From assembly GCA_003454415.1 (NCBI GenBank), contig DMKG01000249.1, positions 882-7,053 of the forward strand: 6,172 nucleotides of DNA, in the 5' to 3' direction. This DNA comes from Alphaproteobacteria bacterium. GTDB taxonomy: Bacteria; Pseudomonadota; Alphaproteobacteria; UBA11222. Position numbers and translations under genes: made by a program. The first letter of the stretch is position 1. Each line of letters opens with the position of its first letter. Of the stretch, positions 1 to 5,008 are shown one piece after another. The notes under the pieces were generated by a model that was not told the origin of the DNA, did no database searches, and saw nothing but the letters and a program-made list of their open reading frames with translations.

Positions 1-815
1 ACGGCGGTGGCGCCGGTGCCAATGATGCCGACGCGCTTGTCCTTGAGATTTGAGAGGCCGCCTTTGCTGCTGCCGCCCGTGTAAGCGTAATCCCAGCGGC
101 TGGTGTGGAAGGTGTGCCCCTTGTAGCTGTCAATTCCGGGAATGCCGGGCAGCTTGGGACGGTTCAGCGGGCCGTTGGACATCACGACGAAACGCGCCTT
201 CATTCTGTCGCCGCGATTGGTCGAGATAATCCATTTCGCGTCCTTGTCATCCCATTCCATGCTGGTGATTTCGGTTTGCAGGCAGGCGTTGTCGTAGAGA
301 TCGTATTTTCTGGCGATGGCCTGGCTGTGGGCGAGGATTTCCGGCGCATCGGTAAAGCGGCGGCGGGGAATATAGTTCAGCTCCTCCAGCAGCGGCAGAT
401 AAACATAGGCTTCGATATCGCATGCGGCGCCCGGATAACGGTTCCAGTACCATGTGCCCCCGAAATCGCCACCCTTTTCGATCATGCGAATGCTCTTGAC
501 CCCCGCCTCACGCAGGCGCGCGCCGGCCAGGAGTCCGCCAAAACCGCCACCAATGACCACCACTTCAACTTCGTCGAAAAGCGGCTCACGGGTGATGGGC
601 TCCACATAGGGATCTTCCAGGAAATAGGAAAAATCACCCTTGGGCTCGACATACTGCTCATTACCGTCGGTGCGCAGGCGCTTGTCCCGCTCTGCACGGT
701 ATTTGGCCAGCAGGGCGTCGGGGTCAAAATCCAGTTCCCCCAAACCGGCCTTGTAGGCCAGTTCCCGTGAGGGGTTGACTTCGACGAATTCCTTTTTTGG
801 CTTGGCTTCATTCAT
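1..815 (-). CDS. Baeyer-Villiger-type flavin monooxygenase, N-terminal part (C-terminus beyond window)
   Basis: The frame is open from the ATG at 815-813 to the window edge, giving about 271 residues of a protein that in this family is usually 500-650 long. After an N-terminal extension of about 80 residues come a FAD-binding Rossmann motif (GGGFGG, residues 89-94), an acidic residue ending the second strand (E113), the family stretch GGTWYWNRYPGAACD (119-133), and YKGHTFHTSRWD (231-242). The last fits the type I Baeyer-Villiger fingerprint FxGxxxHxxxW(P/D) with Tyr for the first Phe. The second, NADPH-binding Rossmann motif begins at VGIIGTGATAV (from 262) and is cut by the edge. Such enzymes are cytosolic FAD/NADPH oxygenases that insert oxygen next to a carbonyl, making esters or lactones. 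The substrate cannot be read from this part. The start is supported by a GGGAG ribosome site at 823-827, 7 nt upstream. The gene is divergent from the HTH gene. A related flavin-containing monooxygenase class is the main alternative. Confidence 0.9.
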   Translation of the reverse strand, partial: MNEAKPKKEFVEVNPSRELAYKAGLGELDFDPDALLAKYRAERDKRLRTDGNEQYVEPKGDFSYFLEDPYVEPITREPLFDEVEVVVIGGGFGGLLAGARLREAGVKSIRMIEKGGDFGGTWYWNRYPGAACDIEAYVYLPLLEELNYIPRRRFTDAPEILAHSQAIARKYDLYDNACLQTEITSMEWDDKDAKWIISTNRGDRMKARFVVMSNGPLNRPKLPGIPGIDSYKGHTFHTSRWDYAYTGGSSKGGLSNLKDKRVGIIGTGATA

Positions 816-902
816 GATCTTACTCCCAGTGTCTCTTTAAGCAGGGTACGTGATCGATATTTACCTCTGCCCGTCTGATGGACAGAATGGCGGATGGCTG
901 AC

Positions 903-929
903 AATATATCAGTTTTTAGACTTCAGCAA
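903..929 (-). promoter_or_regulatory. Candidate promoter for the monooxygenase gene
   Basis: On the minus strand, TTGCTG (924-929) is followed after 15 nt by TATATT (903-908). Transcription would start near 896 and leave a leader of about 80 nt before the ATG at 815. The spacing is shorter than the usual 17, so this is a weak call from consensus matching only. Confidence 0.3.
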
Positions 930-1048
930 GATTTTTGACCAGATTGTTAGCAGATAAACAGGGCGGAAACAGCAGGTTCGATACGGTTTGCCGCGGCGCA
1001 TCTGGAGCCAAAGGCTGTGTATGTCAGGTCTATCGTGTACAGTAACTC

Positions 1049-1077
1049 TTGCACTTTTGCTCAGCCCATGCTAAGAC
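1049..1077 (+). promoter_or_regulatory. Candidate promoter for the HTH gene
   Basis: TTGCAC (1049-1054) is separated by 17 nt from TAAGAC (1072-1077). The -35 is good and the spacing ideal, but the -10 matches the consensus at only three of six positions. The start site would be near 1084, about 57 nt before the ATG at 1141, which would rule out the upstream TTG at 1099 as a useful start. Confidence 0.3.
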
Positions 1078-1126
1078 ACCCTGCGCGCCAATGGGTAATT
1101 GTCCCGCTGCCGACGCGTGTGCAATC

Positions 1127-1131
1127 AAAGG
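1127..1131 (+). promoter_or_regulatory. Ribosome binding site of the HTH gene
   Basis: AAAGG lies 9 nt before the ATG at 1141. It decides the start in favour of 1141 over the in-frame TTG at 1099, which has no purine-rich site before it and would add a Cys/Arg-rich stretch outside the HTH fold. Confidence 0.6.
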
Positions 1132-1140
1132 TTGAAAGCC

Positions 1141-1461
1141 ATGTACTCCCATCCCCAACATAACAGTTCTGTTCATGATGTTCAGAAACTGCGTCAGCAG
1201 GCAGGCAAATGGCTGAAGGAATTGCGCGAGCGTAACCACCTTACCCAGCGGGAACTGGCGGCGCTTGTGGGGGTTGAGTATTACACTTTCGTTTCACAGC
1301 TTGAATCCGGGCGTGGCCGGATCCCGCCTGACCGTTATGAGCGCTGGGCCCTTGCCCTGAAAATGGATCCGGCCGAGTTCGTGAAGGAATTAATGAAGTA
1401 TTATGATCCGGAAACCTACCGTCTGCTGTTCAGCCGTGAAATGGGAAAACCGGAAGCGTAA
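1141..1461 (+). CDS. Xre/Cro-type helix-turn-helix protein
   Basis: A 106-residue protein whose centre (about residues 17-75) is a classical Xre/Cro HTH domain. LRERNHLTQRELAALVGV gives the first helices with the 'LTQRELA' signature. YTFVSQLESGRGRIPPDRYERWALALKMD gives the recognition helix, the SxxExGR/P turn and the closing helices. The short C-terminal tail (EFVKELMKYYDPETYRLLF) carries aromatic residues and may mediate dimerisation or partner binding. I see no ligand-sensing or enzymatic domain, so it is probably a small DNA-binding regulator. The target is unknown; the 547-residue protein encoded 93 bp downstream on the same strand is the obvious candidate partner or target. A second stop codon (TAG, 1462-1464) follows directly after the TAA. 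The close match of the 'VSQLESGRGRIPPDRYE' region to a widespread alphaproteobacterial family is from memory, not a search. Confidence 0.9.
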   Translation: MYSHPQHNSSVHDVQKLRQQAGKWLKELRERNHLTQRELAALVGVEYYTFVSQLESGRGRIPPDRYERWALALKMDPAEFVKELMKYYDPETYRLLFSREMGKPEA

Positions 1462-1554
1462 TAGCTGGGGCGCCGAACAAGATGCTGGCTGGCGCATGGG
1501 ATTTCAGTTATGATTCTACCGGATTAGATCAGGTCAGGGGGGTCGTCATCTGAT

Positions 1555-3198
1555 ATGTCTTCGGTCATCGCATTCCGCCAGAAGCAGAAAGTTCAGGATT
1601 GGTCGAATGCCGAACTGGCTGAGCTCTACCGGGTCGTCGATATTCTTTCACGGGCCGGGGTGGCCATTGATACGGACAAAGGCCTTTCCGATGAAGGCGA
1701 CCCGTGGTTTGTCTTCTGCCGCGCAGACACGGGCGATGTCATTGTGCATTTCGCCCGGATCGGCAATCAGTTTGTAGCCGTCAGCGCCGTTACGGACGAT
1801 GTGGTGCGCGGCCCGAATTTCCGCAAGATCGCCGAAGCGCTGGTCAATCGCCAGCCACTGGTCCTGCCCGCGCCCGCGCCAGGACAGAAATTGTTCCTGC
1901 ATCCCTCCGTTCTGTTGACGGCGCTGGTGGCGACCACACTGGCGCAAATGAAAAGCTGGGACGGGAAGGAATTCGCCGTTTCTGAACAAATGGGCGAGGC
2001 GGCGCCGGTCAAATCTCTGGAATCCCTGACGGAAACGCTGAAAAGCACCGTCATGGACGCACTGCATATCCTCTTTCGCAGCGGGCCATATCCCGGAGAT
2101 TTGAAGCCGGGCCATTCTGAAAATGCGCACGCGAACGTCTTTAATACTCCTGGACTGGGGCTTGGGAATCTCTCTCTTGCATCGGTTGTCGCATTCGCCA
2201 TTTCTGTGATCCAGGGGTCAATTTCGCCGGACGAAGATGGCGTCACCAGGCTCGCCGGTCTTTCTAAGGATGGCGGCGACGTTTCAGCAAAATCTGCTTC
2301 GGTTCAGGCGTCGGCGCCACCGGCCTGGGAGCTGCACGATCAGCAGATGAAGCATGACAAGGACAATCCCATTGAGATAAGGGAGCAGGCCCCCGTCAAG
2401 GCCACGCCCCGTGAGACCGTGGTGGTGGAGAAGGGCGAAAAGCTGATCATTGCCGATGAAGCTGACCATACCGCAGGCGGCGCCAAACCAGCGCTCCAGG
2501 AACTGCCTGCAAGCCAGCTTCATGCTGATGCCGGCGTGGCGCACATGAAGCCTGCTGCCCATCAGGCAGAGGTAAAGGAGGCGCAGGCGGAACGGACTGG
2601 CGCGCCAGAGCCGGTGGCGGTTCTGTTTACGCCGCCCAAGGAAATGAATACATCGGCGCTGCCGCTTCGCTTCAATTTTTCCGAGATCAGCAGGGAAGCG
2701 ATAGAAATCCTGTTTGTTTCCGTTTCCGGCGGAAATGGCCCCTCATCTGACGGGCGTCAGATAGCGCTGGTGAATATCGAGGGCCGTTTGGATGGCGGGG
2801 ATAATGGTATTTCTGCTGCGCCAGCCCGCACGGAAGCGATCAAGGCGTCGGATATCGTTTTCGCCGGCGGCAATCCGGAAGCGCTTTCGCGGCTCAACGT
2901 GATCACAAATTTCGTCAATTCCACCGCAAGTGAAATTTCCGGGCCAGTCACATTTTCTGACGCCCTGTCCTCCTACTGGTCAGGGGACAAGGCTCTGACC
3001 CTTGTCGTGTTCGACAGTAACAATCTTCCGCTTAATATCTTCTCCTTCACCAATAACGTGCTGTTCATCGAAGACAGCCAGGTGAAAGGTTTTGATGCCG
3101 CAGGCCATATAGACTCCGCCGTGCATCTTGATCTTGCAAATGGCGGTGAGGTGACGTTGCTGGGGGTGATTAATTTGCCTCCGATAGCCCACGCCTGA
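1555..3198 (+). CDS. Conserved protein of unknown function with two hydrophobic segments (547 residues)
   Basis: I do not recognise a function. Residues about 16-105 form a compact domain with a strongly conserved-looking core: DKGLSDEGDPWFVFCRADTG and then DVIVHFARIGNQFVAVS. I recall this core from uncharacterised alphaproteobacterial proteins. Two hydrophobic stretches follow, at about 116-131 (HPSVLLTALVATTLAQ) and 205-220 (NLSLASVVAFAISVIQ). They may be short membrane helices, but both are brief and could be buried. Residues about 240-360 are a charged, Ala/Glu/Lys-rich low-complexity linker. The C-terminal 185 residues are beta-rich and end in a Gly/Asp-containing strand pattern (HLDLANGGEVTLLGVINL, 524-541), reminiscent of segments flanking RTX-type repeats, although no RTX nonapeptide is present. 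There is no signal peptide. The ATG at 1555 is preceded by AGGGGGG (1536-1542) at a rather long 12-nt spacing. The gene lies 93 bp after the HTH gene, probably in one operon. Confidence 0.85.
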   Translation: MSSVIAFRQKQKVQDWSNAELAELYRVVDILSRAGVAIDTDKGLSDEGDPWFVFCRADTGDVIVHFARIGNQFVAVSAVTDDVVRGPNFRKIAEALVNRQPLVLPAPAPGQKLFLHPSVLLTALVATTLAQMKSWDGKEFAVSEQMGEAAPVKSLESLTETLKSTVMDALHILFRSGPYPGDLKPGHSENAHANVFNTPGLGLGNLSLASVVAFAISVIQGSISPDEDGVTRLAGLSKDGGDVSAKSASVQASAPPAWELHDQQMKHDKDNPIEIREQAPVKATPRETVVVEKGEKLIIADEADHTAGGAKPALQELPASQLHADAGVAHMKPAAHQAEVKEAQAERTGAPEPVAVLFTPPKEMNTSALPLRFNFSEISREAIEILFVSVSGGNGPSSDGRQIALVNIEGRLDGGDNGISAAPARTEAIKASDIVFAGGNPEALSRLNVITNFVNSTASEISGPVTFSDALSSYWSGDKALTLVVFDSNNLPLNIFSFTNNVLFIEDSQVKGFDAAGHIDSAVHLDLANGGEVTLLGVINLPPIAHA

Positions 3199-3412
3199 AA
3201 AACACGCTGCTTCAACACCTGATCGGGTGGGAAATTTGACCTGTCAGGAGGCTGGGCCGGCATCGGTTTTCATGACCTTAAGCCGTACAGGAAGCCACTC
3301 TGTATTAGTGACCCGAATCTGAAGTTCCTGCGGTCCTGCTGGACCGGGGACGAGGCTCGGATTCGGGTCACAATCTGTCTGTGCGCTGGATAGCCCAGAC
3401 TCAGGGATACTT
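3199..3412. other. Convergent intergenic region
   Basis: This 214 bp stretch separates two converging genes. I see no gene in it. A minus-strand open frame crosses it but has no ribosome site and runs into the EF-hand gene in another frame. The main content is the nested palindrome at 3308-3371. No classical hairpin plus T-run terminator was found for either gene. Confidence 0.7.
3308..3371. repeat. 64-nt nested palindrome (REP-like element or bidirectional terminator)
   Basis: GTGACCCGAATC (3308-3319) and GATTCGGGTCAC (3360-3371) are perfect 12-bp inverted repeats. Pairing continues inward by three more pairs (3320-3322 with 3357-3359, one of them a G-T wobble). After a small internal loop, 3324-3328 pair with 3347-3351 (one wobble). 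After a two-base bulge, CGGTCC (3331-3336) pairs with GGACCG (3341-3346) around a TGCT loop. Nearly the whole 64 nt can fold on itself. It lies 109 nt after the stop of the 547-residue gene and 41 nt after the stop of the EF-hand gene, and neither side has a T-run. This fits a REP-type repeated palindrome or a non-canonical shared terminator. Each outer arm contains a GANTC site, the sequence methylated by CcrM in many alphaproteobacteria. Confidence 0.75.
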
Positions 3413-3910
3413 TTATTCGCCGTCCGCGTCGCCATCGGGCATGGCTTTGTCCTTACCCATGTGATGTTTACCCATGTGATGTTCACCCATGGCGGCTTTC
3501 ATTTCCTCTTTGGTCAGCTTGCCATCGCCATTGGCGTCGGCCTTGGCGAAATAGGGCGGCTCAAATTTCTTGATCTCCTCAACCGACACCTTGCCGTCCT
3601 TGTCGGCGTCAAAACGCTCTGAAAAGCGGGTGAAATGTTTTTCCTCATTGGCGCGCATGCGGGCGGCGTGATGCTCCGTCAGTTCGCTTGCGCTGATAAA
3701 TCCATCCTTATCCGCATCGGCGTTTTCCATCCGCTTCATGCGTGCGGCCGACATTTCCTCTTTGCTGAGAGCGCCATCGCTGTTCGTGTCGGCCTTTTTG
3801 AAATATTCATCACCCCATTTTCCAGCAATGGCTGTCGCCGGTAATAAAGCCGTGAGCGCAATCGCGCCCAATATCAAACGAACCGGACGCTTCTTGTGTG
3901 TGTCGTGCAT
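3413..3910 (-). CDS. Exported EF-hand calcium-binding protein with His/Met-rich tail
   Basis: A 165-residue protein beginning with a signal peptide: basic n-region (HDTHKKRPVR), hydrophobic core (LILGAIALTALL) and an AxA-type cleavage site after ATAIA, about residue 29. It is therefore probably periplasmic or secreted. The mature part has four EF-hand loops: DTNSDGALSKEE (41-52), DADKDGFISASE (65-76), DADKDGKVSVEE (101-112) and DANGDGKLTKEE (125-136). Each has acidic or polar residues at positions 1, 3, 5 and 12 and Gly at 6, so all four should bind calcium. The tail (GEHHMGKHHMGKDKAMPDGDADGE) is rich in His and Met and could bind a transition metal; that is inference. The ATG at 3910-3908 is preferred to the in-frame ATG at 3949-3947 because it has a ribosome site and directly begins a normal signal peptide. 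The gene is divergent from the lactonase gene and convergent with the 547-residue gene. Its partner or process cannot be read from context. Confidence 0.9.
   Translation of the reverse strand: MHDTHKKRPVRLILGAIALTALLPATAIAGKWGDEYFKKADTNSDGALSKEEMSAARMKRMENADADKDGFISASELTEHHAARMRANEEKHFTRFSERFDADKDGKVSVEEIKKFEPPYFAKADANGDGKLTKEEMKAAMGEHHMGKHHMGKDKAMPDGDADGE
3455..3484. repeat. 15-bp tandem duplication in the EF-hand gene tail
   Basis: Two adjacent 15-base units, ACCCATGTGATGTTT (3455-3469) and ACCCATGTGATGTTC (3470-3484), differ only in their last base. A third copy starts at 3485 and breaks off after ACCCATG. On the coding strand they encode the repeated (G)EHHM-GKHHM-GK motif, so the His/Met tail has grown by in-frame duplication. 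Confidence 0.85.
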
Positions 3911-3914
3911 ATTT

Positions 3915-3920
3915 CCCTCT
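3915..3920 (-). promoter_or_regulatory. Ribosome binding site of the EF-hand gene
   Basis: On the minus strand, AGAGGG lies 4 nt before the ATG at 3910. The spacing is short but the match is clear, and it supports this start over the ATG 39 nt upstream, which has no such site. Confidence 0.6.
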
Positions 3921-4042
3921 CTCTTTGTCTGGTGAAGCGGATTTGACATTCACTCACGCGCTGGCCTCTACCTTGCGAAGAGACTCTCAAATCCTGAAAA
4001 CCTCACTAACAGGTTTACGCGCCAATGGTTCTTGTAGCTTTC

Positions 4043-4079
4043 GCATTCACGAATGGGCCAGCCATGTAAGGGTGAATGC
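4043..4079. repeat. 8-bp inverted repeat GCATTCAC/GTGAATGC
   Basis: The perfect 8-bp arms lie at 4043-4050 and 4072-4079, 21 nt between them. The left arm also begins a compact palindrome, CATTC-AC-GAATG (4044-4055). A further CATTCAC lies at 3947-3953, closer to the EF-hand gene. These could be repeated half-sites of a regulator. No known operator was recognised. Confidence 0.4.
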
Positions 4080-4100
4080 CGGAAACTGACCACGAGGCGA

Positions 4101-4113
4101 CATATTCAATATG
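4101..4113. promoter_or_regulatory. Operator-like palindrome CATATTCAATATG
   Basis: Two perfect 6-bp arms around one central base. Outside the arms, CGA (4098-4100) and TCG (4116-4118) continue the symmetry after a two-base offset. It lies about 120 nt upstream of the lactonase start. The shape suits a dimeric repressor or activator site, but I cannot name the protein. Confidence 0.35.
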
Positions 4114-4138
4114 GGTCGTTCGAAACTATCCGCAAGTT

Positions 4139-4164
4139 GAATTGAAAATATTTATTTTGAATTC
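4139..4164. promoter_or_regulatory. 26-bp AT-rich palindrome overlapping the lactonase -35
   Basis: The left arm GAATTGAAAATA (4139-4150) and right arm TATTTTGAATTC (4153-4164) match as reverse complements at 11 of 12 positions, around a central TT. The right arm covers the -35 candidate at 4157-4162, so a protein bound here could directly block or help polymerase. It could instead be a DNA-bending or AT-rich upstream element. Confidence 0.5.
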
Positions 4165-4185
4165 TTTTTGCGGCGATCCCATACT
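4157..4185 (+). promoter_or_regulatory. Candidate promoter of the lactonase gene
   Basis: TTGAAT (4157-4162) and CATACT (4180-4185) each match consensus at four of six positions, with an ideal 17-nt spacer. Transcription would begin near 4191, giving a leader of about 40 nt before the ATG at 4233. Confidence 0.45.
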
Positions 4186-4222
4186 CCTGGTGTTTTCCGC
4201 CTTGATTACGCCATTTTTTCAT

Positions 4223-4227
4223 GGAGA
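4223..4227 (+). promoter_or_regulatory. Ribosome binding site of the lactonase gene
   Basis: GGAGA lies 5 nt before the ATG at 4233. It sits inside the four extra codons that would be used from the ATG at 4221, which itself follows a T-rich stretch with no ribosome site. This places the start at 4233. Confidence 0.75.
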
Positions 4228-4232
4228 GAACG

Positions 4233-5003
4233 ATGACGGTGCGCCTATTCGCCATGACCTGCGGTTGGCTGACAATGCCCGCCAAATTCATACTTGCCGG
4301 CATGGAGGGCAGTCTGCGTCTGCCTATTCCCAGCTACCTGATCGTGCATCCCAGGGGAAAGGCGATTTTCGATAGCGGCCTGCATGTCAGTCTGCAAACC
4401 AATCCTGCGGAACGGCTGGGGGCGGCGATGGCCGCTCAAACCAGGGTTGAATTCGTACCGGGGGAAGAACTGCGCGGCCGGCTCGCCACACTTGACATTG
4501 GCCCGGAGCAAATCGATTTTCTCATCAACTCACATCTGCATTTTGATCATGCGGGTGGAAACGATCAGGTGCCCAATGCGCCGCTCATCGTACAAAAGCC
4601 TGAATGGGAGGCGGCGATGGATCCGGACAAGGCGAAGGCGAATGGATTTAATCCGCGCGACTATGATCTGGGGCATGACATCCGGCAGATCAGCGGCGAG
4701 TATGACCTGTTTGGCGATGGCAGCGTCACCCTGATCCCCACCTATGGCCATACGCCCGGCCATCAGTCCATGAAGCTGAAACTGAAGGGCGGGGATGTCG
4801 TGTTGACGGGCGACGCCTGTTACATGCGCAAGACCCTCGACGATCTGCATCTGCCGCACCGCAATTTCATGGCGGATGCGGAGGGCATGCTGGCCAGTCT
4901 GCAAAAATTCCGCGAACTGCAAAAGCGTGGCGCGCGGATTTTTTATGGTCATGACGCGGAGCACTGGGCGAATGTGCCCCAGGCTCCGCTGGAAGTGGCG
5001 TGA
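4233..5003 (+). CDS. N-acyl homoserine lactonase-type metallo-beta-lactamase-fold hydrolase
   Basis: A 256-residue protein, close to the roughly 250 residues of AiiA-type lactonases. The di-metal site is complete: HLHFDH (H101, H103, D105, H106), H173 in YGHTPGHQS, D194 in LTGDACY, and H240 in FYGHDAEHW. Y197, three residues after D194, is at the position of the catalytic-site Tyr194 of AiiA (Asp191+3). The enzyme is expected to hydrolyse a lactone ring. Acyl-homoserine lactones (quorum-sensing signals) are the typical family substrate, but related members use other lactones and the true substrate is not visible. There is no signal peptide, so it should be cytosolic. The gene has its own promoter candidate with an overlapping palindrome, is divergent from the EF-hand gene, and ends 5 bp from the stop codon of the converging acetolactate-synthase-like gene. 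No LuxI or LuxR gene is in the window. Confidence 0.9.
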   Translation: MTVRLFAMTCGWLTMPAKFILAGMEGSLRLPIPSYLIVHPRGKAIFDSGLHVSLQTNPAERLGAAMAAQTRVEFVPGEELRGRLATLDIGPEQIDFLINSHLHFDHAGGNDQVPNAPLIVQKPEWEAAMDPDKAKANGFNPRDYDLGHDIRQISGEYDLFGDGSVTLIPTYGHTPGHQSMKLKLKGGDVVLTGDACYMRKTLDDLHLPHRNFMADAEGMLASLQKFRELQKRGARIFYGHDAEHWANVPQAPLEVA

Positions 5004-5008
5004 GGCCG

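Larger units (their letters stand above)
816..1140. other. Divergent intergenic region between the monooxygenase and HTH genes
   Basis: This stretch of about 325 bp has no convincing gene. It is AT-richer than the flanking genes around 900-960. It should hold the promoters of both divergent genes, and weak candidates are listed separately. I found no strong long palindrome or tandem repeat here, and no recognisable RNA gene. Confidence 0.7.
3911..4232. other. Divergent intergenic region rich in palindromes
   Basis: This stretch of about 320 bp lies between the EF-hand and lactonase genes and holds no credible gene. It contains several inverted repeats. AAACCT/AGGTTT (3998-4003 and 4011-4016) has a 7-nt gap. 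GCATTCAC/GTGAATGC (4043-4050 and 4072-4079) has a 21-nt gap. CATATTCAATATG lies at 4101-4113, and an AT-rich palindrome at 4139-4164. CATTCAC also occurs at 3947-3953. This density suggests regulated expression of one or both genes. Confidence 0.7.

Noticed and set aside
105..770. Plus-strand open frame of 221 codons
   Set aside because: It lies opposite the monooxygenase gene, whose frame has clear FAD and Baeyer-Villiger motifs. The plus frame shows no domain and no ribosome site.
1099..1140. TTG start giving 14 extra residues to the HTH protein
   Set aside because: It has no ribosome site, whereas AAAGG lies at good spacing before the ATG at 1141.
1528..1554. ATCAG/CTGAT inverted repeat flanking the ribosome site of the 547-residue gene as a translation switch
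   Set aside because: The arms are only 5 bp with a 17-nt loop, within chance expectation. The ribosome site stays in the loop.
1648..2246. Two long minus-strand open frames inside the 547-residue gene
   Set aside because: They are antisense shadows of a GC-rich coding frame, with no recognisable motif, ribosome site or promoter.
3216..3229. CACC/GGTG hairpin just after the 547-residue gene as a terminator
   Set aside because: It has only four base pairs and no following T-run, too weak to call.
3244..3486. Minus-strand open frame of 80 codons across the convergent intergenic region
   Set aside because: It starts inside the EF-hand gene in another frame, uses the His-tail repeat for its beginning, and passes through the palindrome. 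There is no ribosome site and it resembles no known protein.
4221..4232. ATG giving four extra residues to the lactonase
   Set aside because: It follows a T-rich stretch without a ribosome site, and the GGAGA inside these codons serves the ATG at 4233.
4245..4964. Minus-strand open frames opposite the lactonase gene
   Set aside because: The plus frame carries all seven metal ligands. The opposite frames have no motif or start signal.
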